This document shows positions 45,600 to 54,403 of a DNA stretch of 64,000 nucleotides, one piece after another. The stretch is taken from NCBI GenBank assembly GCA_964491395.1, contig CAZBGI010000015.1:1-64000 (forward strand). Direction: 5' to 3'. Position numbers and translations under genes: made by a program. The DNA is from SKVR01 sp964491395. GTDB taxonomy: Bacteria > Bacteroidota > Bacteroidia > Bacteroidales > UBA7960. The first letter of the stretch is position 1, and every line of letters starts with the position of its first letter. The notes under the pieces are model-generated. The model was given only the letters and a program-made list of their open reading frames with translations. It did no database searches and was not told the DNA's origin.

Positions 45600-47060
45600 A
45601 TGGAAAAGAACTTATCTGATCTGGCGCCGCAGCCGCTATGGAACTATTTTGCAGAAATATGCACCATACCTCACCCCTCCAGGAAAGAAGAAAAGATTGT
45701 TGAATACGTGAAAAATTTTGGAGAAAAACTGGGCCTTGAAACCCGTGTTGATGAAGTGGGGAATGTAGTAATCAAAAAACCCGCTTCCCAAGGCTTTGAA
45801 AATCGCAGCACTGTTATTCTGCAGAGCCACCTGGATATGGTACCCCAAAAAAACAATGACACAGAACATGATTTTGAGAAAGATCCCATTCAGCCCTATG
45901 TTGACAACGAGTGGGTGAAAGCCCGCGGCACTACACTGGGAGCTGACAATGGCATCGGAGCTGCCACTGCCATGGCGGTGCTTTCCGGCAAAAACCTTGA
46001 GCATGGCCCAATAGAAGCCCTCTTTACCATAGATGAAGAAACCGGCATGACAGGCGCATTCGCCCTGAAAGAAGGATTTCTCAATGGAGATATTCTGCTA
46101 AACCTGGACTCCGAGGACGAAGGCGAACTCTATATCGGCTGTGCCGGGGGTATTGACACAACAGCAGTATTTCCCTATAAAACTGTAAATGTAGTAGGAG
46201 CTACAGAAGCCCGAAAGCTGACTATAAAGGGACTTAAAGGCGGCCATTCCGGCCTGGATATTCACCTGGGACGAGGCAATGCCAACAAAATCATTACCCG
46301 TATCCTTTGGCAGGCACACCGGGAATTGCAGCTGCAAATCAGTTCCATCGACGGAGGAAGCTTACGCAATGCCATCCCGCGTGAAGCAGAGGCATGGGTA
46401 ATTGTTCCGAAAGAAAACCTCGAAAAACTGGAAAGTCTTGTACAAAGCCTCGCTTCCAGGATAAAAAATGAGCTCAGAAATACTGAACCTGATTTAGACA
46501 TTCAGCTTAGCAAAGCTGATATTCCTGAAACAGTGATTGATTCAAATGTTATTACCCGCATGCTTAATGGCGTGTATGCCTGCCCTAATGGAGTTATCCG
46601 CATGACCGACGACATGCCGGGCGTAGTGGAAACCAGCACCAACCTGGCCATATTGAAATCTGATGGTGAGAAAATTGAAATCAGCACCTTGCAAAGAAGT
46701 GCAGTGGATTCTGCCAAAGAAGATTTGTGCAACATGATAAGAAGTGTATTTGAAATGGCTGATGCACAGGTGGAACACAGTGGTTCTTATCCGGGATGGA
46801 AGCCCAACATGAGTTCCCCTATACTGAATACCATGAAAAATGTATACACCAATAAATATGGAAAATCACCCGAGGTAAAAGTAATACATGCTGGCCTGGA
46901 GTGCGGTATTATAGGAGGAGTTTACCCCAACCTGGACATGATTTCGTTTGGACCCACTATCCGTAACCCTCACTCACCTGATGAGAAAGTAAACATTAAG
47001 TCTGTTTCCCTTTTCTGGGACTTCCTCATCGAAACCCTTGTGAACATACCGGAAAAATAA
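45600..47060 (+). CDS. pepD: Aminoacyl-histidine dipeptidase (cytosol nonspecific dipeptidase)
   Basis: 486 aa. M20 family zinc residues appear in VILQSHLDMVP (His/Asp), TTLGADNGIGAATAM, and TIDEETGMTGA (catalytic Glu pair). The C-terminal block IHAGLECGIIGGVYPNLDMIS holds the last metal ligand region. It cleaves Xaa-His and other dipeptides. Length matches the E. coli enzyme. Confidence 0.94.
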   Translation: MEKNLSDLAPQPLWNYFAEICTIPHPSRKEEKIVEYVKNFGEKLGLETRVDEVGNVVIKKPASQGFENRSTVILQSHLDMVPQKNNDTEHDFEKDPIQPYVDNEWVKARGTTLGADNGIGAATAMAVLSGKNLEHGPIEALFTIDEETGMTGAFALKEGFLNGDILLNLDSEDEGELYIGCAGGIDTTAVFPYKTVNVVGATEARKLTIKGLKGGHSGLDIHLGRGNANKIITRILWQAHRELQLQISSIDGGSLRNAIPREAEAWVIVPKENLEKLESLVQSLASRIKNELRNTEPDLDIQLSKADIPETVIDSNVITRMLNGVYACPNGVIRMTDDMPGVVETSTNLAILKSDGEKIEISTLQRSAVDSAKEDLCNMIRSVFEMADAQVEHSGSYPGWKPNMSSPILNTMKNVYTNKYGKSPEVKVIHAGLECGIIGGVYPNLDMISFGPTIRNPHSPDEKVNIKSVSLFWDFLIETLVNIPEK

Positions 47061-47109
47061 AATCCTATCCTATCCCGCGGACCATTATTTATCCGCGATA
47101 TCCGTAACA

Positions 47110-47158
47110 AACCTGAAAGGTAGTTTAACTGGCAACAGCACTACCATTCAGGTTTTTT
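47110..47158 (+). terminator. Terminator between pepD and arfB
   Basis: AACCTGAA-GGTAGT at about 47110-47124 pairs with ACTACC-TTCAGGTT at about 47140-47153 with one mismatch and a 15-base loop, followed by seven T on the plus strand. It overlaps the stop codon of the convergent arfB (47141-47143). Confidence 0.75.
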
Positions 47159-47554
47159 TCTTTGCTGTTTTTGTTGTGAACGTTGTTTCTTTGTTTCCAG
47201 TCTTTTCTCGCGACTACGTCTCCCCGGCCGCGTGGGAATCCTTTTCTTTTCCGGCCGCAGGGCTTCAAAAAGCAACCAACGAAATCGTTCTATGCAATCT
47301 TCGCGGTTTCTATGCTGAGACCGGGTTTTTTCTGAGGCAATCAGCAACTTCCCTTCCCGGGTCAGCCGGTTCGACAGTTTTTCCATCAAAAGGGATTTCT
47401 CTTTGAGCGAAAGAAGTTCTGACCCCGATACATCAAAACGGAGCTCTACTCTTGTATTAACTTTGTTCACATGCTGACCTCCTGCACCACTGCTCCTGGA
47501 AGTGTGAAATGTACATTCTGGTAACAGTTTTTCAGAAAGAGATTTTGTATCCAT
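47141..47554 (-). CDS. arfB: Alternative ribosome-rescue factor ArfB (peptidyl-tRNA hydrolase)
   Basis: 137 aa. The catalytic GGQ is in SRSSGAGGQHVNKVNTRVEL, and the lysine/arginine-rich tail (about 100-137) is the mRNA-channel-binding extension of the ArfB/YaeJ group. It releases peptides from ribosomes stalled without a stop codon. Full-length; convergent with pepD. Confidence 0.92.
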   Translation of the reverse strand: MDTKSLSEKLLPECTFHTSRSSGAGGQHVNKVNTRVELRFDVSGSELLSLKEKSLLMEKLSNRLTREGKLLIASEKTRSQHRNREDCIERFRWLLFEALRPEKKRIPTRPGRRSREKRLETKKQRSQQKQQRKKPEW

Positions 47555-47838
47555 TCGAATAAAACTTATTTTAACATTTTACGTGTCTTTGGTTTGTAAA
47601 GCCCCGTTATTCTGTAAGAAATGATTTTTCGGGACGGTAAACCGCTATATATCTATCCCAAAAGTACACAACATTGGTTACAAAATGTCAAATCAACCGG
47701 GCTGTGGGTTATACTTTCTTATTGACGAAAACACCTTGTTGGAGTGTTATTTTTAGCTTTCTGCCTTTACAATTCTGTTTTTGATTTTACAACACAAAAA
47801 AACTTAGTAGCTTTAACCTTAAAATTAACCCCACACAT

Positions 47839-49961
47839 GTGAAACTTCATCTTATTATACTATATCTTGTTTGTCTTGCTTTTGGCGTAAAAGGTCAGGA
47901 TTTAATCATGCCTGACAGCGTAATGAAATGGGACAAAGATTTCTATGACAGCCTTTCAAACAGTAAAGCCACGAATAACAAGAACATCTTTTTGCAAGAG
48001 GCTAAACAAATCAGTAACCCACAGGAAAGGCTTGAATTCATTTTAGACAAGGCCTGGACCAACCGCAATGTNNNNNNNNNNNNNNNNNNNNNNNNNNNNN
48101 NNNNNNNNNNNNNNNNNNNNNNNNNNNNNNNNNNNNNNNNNNNNNNNNNNNNNNNNNNNNNNNNNNNNNNNACCCACAGGAAAGGCTTGAATTCATTTTA
48201 GACAAGGCCTGGACCAACCGCAATGTTCTTCCGGAGCAATCTCTGGAGTTGGGTCTGAGGGCCATAACATTGGCAGACAGTCTTGGGGATTATTACAACC
48301 TGGTAAAGGCACATAGCTTCTCAGGGGTAGCCTCCCGTTTGCTGGGAGATTACAACCATGCTATTGAACTCTTTTTCCGGGGCCTGCATTTATCCAGAAA
48401 GCACAACATCCCGCAACAAGAGGGATATGCACACATTAACATTGCTAATCTGTATATTTATATTGAATTTTACACCCAGGCACTGGACAATCTGGATGCC
48501 GCCATGGAAATAGCCAGAGAAATTGATGACCGGGAGATGCTTTCTTATATCTTTTTGTACAGAGGGCGTGTGTTTATGCACCTGAATCGTATTGAAGAGG
48601 CCATCGAAAATATTACAGAGTCATTGTTGATCAGAAAAGAAACGGGCAATGTTCCCGGTCAGGCTGTTTGTTACAAATACCTGGGAGACATTTACTTCAA
48701 CCGGGAAGAGTTTTCTTTGGCCCGTGAAAATTATGATCTTGCATTGGCCACTGTCAGCAAAGAGCAGGATCGGGATTTGTATGCCAATATATTGTTGAAG
48801 CAATCTCAGATTTATTGCAAAACCGGAAAATTCCGGTCAGCAGCTCCCCTGGCCAGACAAGCGCTCGAAACTGGCAGGGAAGTAAATTCACGCTTATTGA
48901 TTCATGATGCCTTAAAGGTACTCTCTAAAGTTGACATGCAAAATGGGCGTTATCAGGCTTCTACTGATAAACTCAATGAGATGAATTTATATGCCGATAC
49001 GCTGTTCAATCAACAACTGTCGGAAAAGGTGTTAAGCATGGAGTTTCAACTGGAAAGGCAGAAGCAACAGGCAGCACTCGACCTGCTAAAAAAAGATAAG
49101 GAAATCCAGGAGTTAGAGATTAAAAGGCAATATCAACTCAACATCGGCCTCTTGGTGTTTGCATTGCTACTGGTTATTTCAGGAACCATCTTGCTCATAT
49201 TGATGCGAAAACTTAACCAGAAAAACAAACTGCTGATTTCCCAAAAAGAGGAGTTAAAGCAATCCAACAGAGCAAAAGACCGAATGTTTATGGTGATAGG
49301 GCATGATTTGCGCGGACCGGTATGGAATTTAAGAGCACTCATTGAATTGCTTAAAGAAGAACAGGAATCTATTGACAACCCGGAATTACAGGAAAACTTC
49401 ATTGCATTGTCACGGGCAGTTCATTCGGTAAGCGACTTGCTTGAAAACCTTTTATACTGGGCCAAATCGCAGGACGGAAAGATTACTTTTACACCCGGAC
49501 CTACCGACCTGTCCTACCTGACCACCAAAAGCATTGAGCCCTACAGAACCTGGGCCGAAACAAAGAATATACTACTTGATTTTCAAACCAATATGACAAA
49601 TATTATGGTCAGGGCAGATGAAAACATGATACAAACGGTTATTCGTAATTTATTATCAAATGCCATTAAGTATTCTTTTCACGGAGGAACCATTTCTATT
49701 GTTCTTTCTGCAAATGGCCAGTATTGTCGCCTTTCAGTCAAAGACAACGGAACAGGCATAGAGCCCGGACAAATAGCCCGGATTTTCAACCCTGATAATA
49801 CTCCTACCACAAAGGGAACCGGAAATGAAGCAGGCTCAGGCATAGGGTTGGGACTGTGCAGGGATTTTATTATCCGTCACGGGAGTGATTTGCAGGTGGA
49901 TAGTACCCCAGGAAAAGGCACACATTTCTTTTTCGATTTACCCCTGGCCGATAAACCCTGA
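47839..49961 (+). CDS. TPR-containing sensor histidine kinase, interrupted by an assembly gap
   Basis: Two open frames, 47839-48071 (GTG start) and from 48172 on, belong to one gene. The 55 bases before the N run are repeated exactly after it; collapsing the gap and one copy restores one frame of 655 codons. Layout: signal peptide (ending VKGQ), several TPR repeats (about 60-300), a coiled-coil, one membrane helix (about 382-403), HisKA with H437 in MVIGHDLRGPVWN, and an ATPase domain with N-box NLLSNAIKYSF, G1 DNGTGIEPG and G2 GSGIGLGLC. It is a periplasmic-TPR sensor kinase common in Bacteroidota. No cognate regulator gene is adjacent. An N-terminal hydrophobic stretch and the restored N-terminus support the GTG start. 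Confidence 0.85.
48017..48071 (+). repeat. Left copy of a 55-base exact duplication flanking the N gap
   Basis: Identical to 48172-48226. Such short exact copies at both edges of an N run are typical of two contigs that overlap by one assembly k-mer but were joined as if apart. It is probably not a biological repeat. Confidence 0.9.
48072..48171. other. Assembly gap (100 N)
   Basis: Exactly 100 unknown bases, the conventional size for a gap of unknown length. Flanking sequence suggests its true length is negative (minus 55). Confidence 0.99.
48172..48226 (+). repeat. Right copy of the 55-base duplication
   Basis: Exact copy of 48017-48071; see the left copy. Confidence 0.9.
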
Positions 49962-50123
49962 AAAGAAAACCATGTTTCGATTTCTTCTTTTGTTGCAATG
50001 TTTTCATCCTGCAAAACATGAGGAACTGGCCAATGCACAACTTCCATAAATCTCATTCACAACCCATTAAAAAATAAGTAATAAAAAAACAGGAAAAGAG
50101 CTGCCACAGATAATTATTTTTCC

Positions 50124-50131
50124 TACTTTTG
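50124..50131 (+). promoter_or_regulatory. Candidate -7 box of the tRNA-Tyr/tRNA-Gly unit
   Basis: TACTTTTG matches TAnnTTTG, 37 bases before the mature tRNA-Tyr. Confidence 0.55.
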
Positions 50132-50167
50132 CCCTCACAATTTCAACAGCACATTGTTCTTTACAAC

Positions 50168-50250
50168 GGGGGGGTTCCAGAGCGGTCAAATGGGGCAGAC
50201 TGTAAATCTGTTGGCTTTCGCCTTCGGAGGTTCGAATCCTTCCCCCCCCA
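50168..50250 (+). tRNA. tRNA-Tyr (GTA)
   Basis: Class II tRNA of 83 bases. The acceptor stem is seven G (50168-50174) paired with seven C (50243-50249), discriminator A50250. Anticodon GTA at 50202-50204 in loop CTGTAAA, a long variable arm (about 50212-50228), and T arm GGAGG-TTCGAAT-CCTTC. A full CCA is not encoded. Confidence 0.95.
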
Positions 50251-50260
50251 CATTTTTTTC

Positions 50261-50333
50261 GCGGAAGTAGCTCATCCGGTAGAGCGACAGCCTTCCAAGC
50301 TGTAGGTGGCGGGTTCGAGTCCCGTCTTCCGCT
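50261..50333 (+). tRNA. tRNA-Gly (TCC)
   Basis: 73 bases; acceptor GCGGAAG pairs with CTTCCGC, anticodon TCC at 50294-50296 in loop CTTCCAA, T arm GGCGGGTTCGAGTCCCGTC. It lies ten bases after tRNA-Tyr in one transcript. CCA not encoded. Confidence 0.96.
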
Positions 50334-50348
50334 CAACGCAATCTTATT

Positions 50349-50382
50349 AAGGATATCTGAAAGTATCAGGTATCCTTTTTTT
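50349..50382 (+). terminator. Terminator of the tRNA unit
   Basis: A stem of AAGGATA and CTGA with their complements (TCAG, TATCCTT) closes a short loop and runs into seven T. Position fits the end of the tRNA transcript. Confidence 0.8.
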
Positions 50383-50426
50383 ATTCCCTGGCAGAAAGGT
50401 GCAGCAAAGTCAACTCCCATTCACTT

Positions 50427-50885
50427 TTACAGCGATAAATATCTCTCTTTGAGAATGGGAATGACTTTCTGGTCAATGGGAAAAGTGAGTACCTCCGGCT
50501 TAAGCTCCCTCAGATTCATCCAGCGGAAAGATTGCGCCCCTTCTTTGGTTTCCTTAAAATCAAATGCTTTGGTTGATATGGGCAGCGAAAGCGGGTCTTT
50601 AAGGTCTACCCTGTAATAAATGCTGATGAGCTGTTGGGGCTCATCCAGCAGGCGGGTAGGCTGAAAAAAATCTGTAGTGTAGATATGCTCCCTGATGTCA
50701 ATTACAAGCCCGGTTTCTTCCATAAACTCCCTCTTCAGACAATCGGCAGTCCCTTCGCCCAATTCCAGTCCTCCTCCCGGAAACTTAGTCATTCTCATTC
50801 CCAGGCGAAACTCATCAGTAAGCAAAACGGCATTTTCACGCAGTACTATACCGTAAACCCTGATATTAAATGTTCTGATTTTCAT
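50427..50885 (-). CDS. NUDIX hydrolase
   Basis: 152 aa. The Nudix box GGLELGEGTADCLKREFMEE (continuing TGL) is complete with the REUxEExGU catalytic helix. It should cleave a nucleoside-diphosphate-linked substrate, not predictable further. Start overlaps the mnmD stop by four bases, indicating coupled translation. Confidence 0.92.
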   Translation of the reverse strand: MKIRTFNIRVYGIVLRENAVLLTDEFRLGMRMTKFPGGGLELGEGTADCLKREFMEETGLVIDIREHIYTTDFFQPTRLLDEPQQLISIYYRVDLKDPLSLPISTKAFDFKETKEGAQSFRWMNLRELKPEVLTFPIDQKVIPILKERYLSL

Positions 50886-51601
50886 CTGTCTAACATTTTT
50901 TCTTCTTGATTTAACCTGCCGGGTTTTACCGCCCTGCTCATTTCACGTTTTCCTTTGGGACCGGGAATCTTACTTACTTCAAACCCTGATGCTTTCATGG
51001 CTCTGCGAACCTCGCCCTTCACACAATAGGTAACCAATACACCACCAGGCTTCATACTTTGAAAGATTGTCTCAAACATTTCACGGGTCCACATCTCAGG
51101 TTGGGTATCCGGCCCAAAGGCATCAAAAAACACCAGGTGATATTTTGCAGGCTCCAACTCCTGATCCTGCAACCGGGCTTGAAAACATCTGAAAAAAAAC
51201 CAATCCCTGAAATTCTCATATCTCTCCGATGATGCAGTATGGATTTTTTCGAACAATTCGATTAACCAGGGATCCCCAAGCAAGCCCGGATAGTTAAGCT
51301 GTTGCCAAACTGATGAATCAACCGGATAAGGCTCCAGAGCTTCATATAAAATCCTGGAATTTCTCAAACAGGCTTCCCTCCCGGTAAGCAATGCATTCAA
51401 CCCCGTCCCCAGCCCTATTTCGAGCACAAACAGCGGGTTGGGCAGAGCCTCAAACGCATCCAGTCCGCTTTTTATAAAAACATGTTCCGATTCCTGTAAG
51501 GCTCCGTTCACTGAATGATATTGCTCATCATGTCCTTTCAATTTAAGGGTGTGAGAACCATCGGAAGTCGCTATTAACTCTGTCTGAAAAGGGTTTTTCA
51601 T
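50882..51601 (-). CDS. mnmD: tRNA 5-methylaminomethyl-2-thiouridine(34) methyltransferase (MnmD)
   Basis: 239 aa, the DUF752/MnmD type without the MnmC oxidase domain. Blocks: YHSVNGALQESEHVFIKSGL, EIGLGTGLNALLTG and VFFDAFGPDTQPEMWT with the catalytic Asp. It makes mnm5 on U34 of tRNA. Upstream of the NUDIX gene in one unit. Confidence 0.92.
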   Translation of the reverse strand: MKNPFQTELIATSDGSHTLKLKGHDEQYHSVNGALQESEHVFIKSGLDAFEALPNPLFVLEIGLGTGLNALLTGREACLRNSRILYEALEPYPVDSSVWQQLNYPGLLGDPWLIELFEKIHTASSERYENFRDWFFFRCFQARLQDQELEPAKYHLVFFDAFGPDTQPEMWTREMFETIFQSMKPGGVLVTYCVKGEVRRAMKASGFEVSKIPGPKGKREMSRAVKPGRLNQEEKMLDR

Positions 51602-51622
51602 ACAATTTGGTTTAAAGATTCT

Positions 51623-52348
51623 TTAATTTCTATCCCCTGGCAACCACAGGCGCGCAATATAATTGTCATTTTCCCCGCGGTAAAACAATTCGCAGTTTAA
51701 CCCGGCGAGTGAGGCAACATTGCTAAGATTGCCATAATCAACAAAAAGCCACTTGAAGGGTTCTCCCTTGTATTGTTTATACTGGAGCTGATAAACGATT
51801 TCCCCGTAATAATCCCCTGCCAGGTCTATCAGTACAGAACCATCATCCTCTTCAAACATATAAAGCAGATCGGTTGACTCCAGATAAATATTGCCTTGTG
51901 GGGTGAGCAGACTGGCAGCATGCAGGAGCAAATCCTTAAGCTTATCAAGGGTTTTTGCCATTCCCGCTCCATTCATTAAAAAAAGGATGGTATCATATTT
52001 CTCCTCCTGAAATTCAAAAAAATCTTTTACCAGCGCTTTTGTAATGCCCCGCTTTTGCATGCAGGCTACAGCACCCGGACTGACATCAATGGCAGTAACA
52101 TCAATCCCTTTTTGCTTAAGACTCAACGCATGGCTGCCGGCTCCTGCTCCCACGTCCAATACAGTACCTCTGCAAACATCCAGGGTTTGCTGTTCCCATT
52201 CAGGCATTTGTTCGTAATCCCGAAAAAAATAGGACACCGGCAACAGTTCAGTATCCGTAATATTCATATCAACAAGAATGTTTTCACGGGTATGTCCTTC
52301 CAGGTAATCATGGAAAGCCAAACCAAAAATATCAGCTGAATGTGTCAT
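51623..52348 (-). CDS. Class I SAM-dependent methyltransferase
   Basis: 241 aa from ATG 52348 (MTHSADIFG). A longer frame to 52381 exists, but the ATG at 52348 overlaps by four bases the former stop of the DUF1801 pseudogene, which supports it. The SAM motif is VLDVGAGAGSHALSLKQKG, followed by VTAIDVSPGA. Substrate unknown. It leads the methyltransferase-mnmD-NUDIX run (21 bases to mnmD). Confidence 0.87.
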   Translation of the reverse strand: MTHSADIFGLAFHDYLEGHTRENILVDMNITDTELLPVSYFFRDYEQMPEWEQQTLDVCRGTVLDVGAGAGSHALSLKQKGIDVTAIDVSPGAVACMQKRGITKALVKDFFEFQEEKYDTILFLMNGAGMAKTLDKLKDLLLHAASLLTPQGNIYLESTDLLYMFEEDDGSVLIDLAGDYYGEIVYQLQYKQYKGEPFKWLFVDYGNLSNVASLAGLNCELFYRGENDNYIARLWLPGDRN

Positions 52349-52713
52349 TTTTTTCCTTTTGTGGTATAAGGCATTTTGCAATCCGGCAAAAGTGCCTCGT
52401 GTATCATTTCTTTTAGCCCTGTTAAAGGGATTTTAGTATGTTATTTAATTATACCGGCCACTTGTCTCCTGCCCATGAAAAATAAACGGCTGTGCATCCC
52501 ACAATTCATTTCTTCGCAGAAAGGCAAATTCTACAGAACTGTCTTTGCGTGAGTTTAGATAACAAACCCGGCATTTCTGATAATAAAAGGGAATTTGAGA
52601 GCGTATTTTGTCCTGCAAACCCGATTCGGTTTTTCAGCAACTCATGAATGGAAGTCAAAAAGGAACTTCTTCTCTCCTTTATAACCTGCAATATAACCTT
52701 CTACTTCAGTCAT
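52345..52713 (-). pseudogene. DUF1801-family gene remnant
   Basis: No single frame is open, but successive frames on the minus strand spell a whole DUF1801-like protein: MTEVEGYIAGYKGE, then SIHELLKNRIGF, then LQDKIRSQIPFYYQKCRVCY and VEFAFLRRNELWDAQ, then GRRQVAGIIK, a TAA stop, and IPLTGLKEMIHEALLPD ending at TGA 52345-52347. At least three frameshifts and one in-frame stop are needed. The expected length (about 120 codons) and conserved blocks match the family (function unknown). Its end overlaps the methyltransferase start by four bases, so the two were once cotranslated. Recognition is from memory of the family. Confidence 0.78.
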
Positions 52714-53020
52714 TCCATCAAGTGCTTCTTTCAGAACCTCATCCATTGATGCAAACAGCATCAATTTCATCACAAATTATCCTTCGGGAAGGTTCTTTCA
52801 TTATCCGGTAAAATTACCAAAATTATCAGCAATGAAAACTTTCCTCTTTCAGGGGATATTAATACGGAAAAAAACAAGTTCCTATAAATTTTATTTTAAT
52901 TGAGCAAAATAATTACTAAATTCATAGTATGGAATGCCCAGAGCGTCAACACTCACCTTCCTCCTCCGGCAGAAAAATCCGGGCACATATTAAGCAAATT
53001 ATTTACTAATACATTCAGTC
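52714..53020. other. Intergenic region, little seen
   Basis: 307 bases between the pseudogene start and the patatin gene. AT-rich with no clear -7 box; a short open frame runs on the minus strand just upstream of the pseudogene start (MKLMLFASMDEVLKEALDG), which may be an N-terminal extension of the remnant or chance. Confidence 0.4.
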
Positions 53021-54259
53021 ATGAAAGAATTTTTAGAGAATGCCGAGTTAAAGGAACTCATGAGTTCTGTCGACGAAATTGTCAGCAGCAAAAAACGGTT
53101 TTCTGATATTGAAGATGAACAGGGCAACCAATATGTAGATCTTGTGCAGGAAGGAGGAGGAGTGCTGGGTATAGCACTGGTAGGCTATACTTACATCCTG
53201 GAAAGAGCGGGAATTCGTTTCTACAGCCTTGCCGGCACATCAGCCGGAGCCATCAACACCATGATGTTAGCGGCACTGGGTCGGCTGGAAGAGCCCAAGT
53301 CAGAAAAAATTCTCGAAGTACTCAGCAACAAAGTTCTGTTTGATCTTGTAGATGGAGGATCGGCCGTTAGAAAACTGGTTCAGAAAGCCATAAAAGGACA
53401 GTCAGGCATTGGGTGGGTGATTGCATGGAATATCCGGCGGTTATACCGGCTCCTCACCAAACGACTGGGGCTTAATCCCGGCAAGGATTTTGAAAAATGG
53501 ATTACTGACGAACTGAACAAAGCCAACATTCGCAACATGGGAGATATTCTGCAACTCAGGAAACAACAACCCAAAGGATTAAAACATGTACTGGGCAGTG
53601 ACATTGAGGGCATGAGTCCGCAACTGGCCATTATCGCTGCAGATATTACCACTCACAGCAAAGTTGAATTTCCGCGTATGTCTGAATTGTTCTTTGCAGA
53701 CCCCCATTCTGTCCCCCCGGCATCACTGGTAAGAACTTCCATGTCCATTCCTTTATTCTTCGAACCTGTGACCATAAAAGACATTCCCAATCAGGGAACC
53801 ACCCAGGACCATAAATGGATTCAACATTGCAGCTACCATGGACCGGTTCCCCCAACGGTTAGTTTTGTCGACGGGGGTTTGCTCTCCAACTTTCCCATCA
53901 ATGTTTTTCACAAGGTCGACGGGAGCCTGCCGCGAAAACCCACTTTTGGAGTACGCCTGAGCACTTACCGGAGCGACTACTCCAGAATCAATGGCCTTAT
54001 GCCCATGGTGGGAGCCATGATAAGCTCCATGCGACAAATCCATGATTATGATTTTTTGAAACGCAATCCCGATTATTCGCAACTTATCTGTCATGTTAAT
54101 GCCGATAAAGATTTCAACTGGTTGGATTTTGAAATCGACAGAAATGAACAGGTCAGAATGTTCGTGCATGGCGCCAGAGAAGCCGTTAAATTTCTGCAAA
54201 AATTTGACTGGGAAAAATACAAAGACATCAGAAAAGAACTTGCCCGGGCAAGAAAATGA
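53021..54259 (+). CDS. Patatin-like phospholipase
   Basis: 412 aa. Oxyanion region QEGGGVLGIALVGY, nucleophile S74 in AGTSAGAIN and catalytic D284 in VDGGLLSNFPINVF make a complete Ser-Asp dyad. Patatins hydrolyse acyl groups from lipids. No signal peptide, so probably cytoplasmic or membrane-associated. It stands alone 144 bases upstream of the sirtuin. Confidence 0.92.
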   Translation: MKEFLENAELKELMSSVDEIVSSKKRFSDIEDEQGNQYVDLVQEGGGVLGIALVGYTYILERAGIRFYSLAGTSAGAINTMMLAALGRLEEPKSEKILEVLSNKVLFDLVDGGSAVRKLVQKAIKGQSGIGWVIAWNIRRLYRLLTKRLGLNPGKDFEKWITDELNKANIRNMGDILQLRKQQPKGLKHVLGSDIEGMSPQLAIIAADITTHSKVEFPRMSELFFADPHSVPPASLVRTSMSIPLFFEPVTIKDIPNQGTTQDHKWIQHCSYHGPVPPTVSFVDGGLLSNFPINVFHKVDGSLPRKPTFGVRLSTYRSDYSRINGLMPMVGAMISSMRQIHDYDFLKRNPDYSQLICHVNADKDFNWLDFEIDRNEQVRMFVHGAREAVKFLQKFDWEKYKDIRKELARARK

Positions 54260-54403
54260 AACTTGTATACCCACAAAAACACAACCCGGCAAAAGTTGGC
54301 TATCCCTCCCCCTCCCTTATGTCTTTTTGAGAATAATGATCTACCGCAACCTCTGCAATTTTTACTATTTTCGCAACAGAAACAGCAACTTAAAAGAATC
54401 GTT

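Noticed and set aside
47839..48201. Separate small gene left of the N gap and a tandem 55-base repeat
   Set aside because: Both disappear when the gap is closed by the exact 55-base overlap; treated as one kinase gene.
50067..50420. 117-codon minus-strand frame
   Set aside because: It lies across the two tRNA genes and the terminator; its sequence (for example GRRDSNPPPTAW) is the familiar artefact of translating tRNA antisense.
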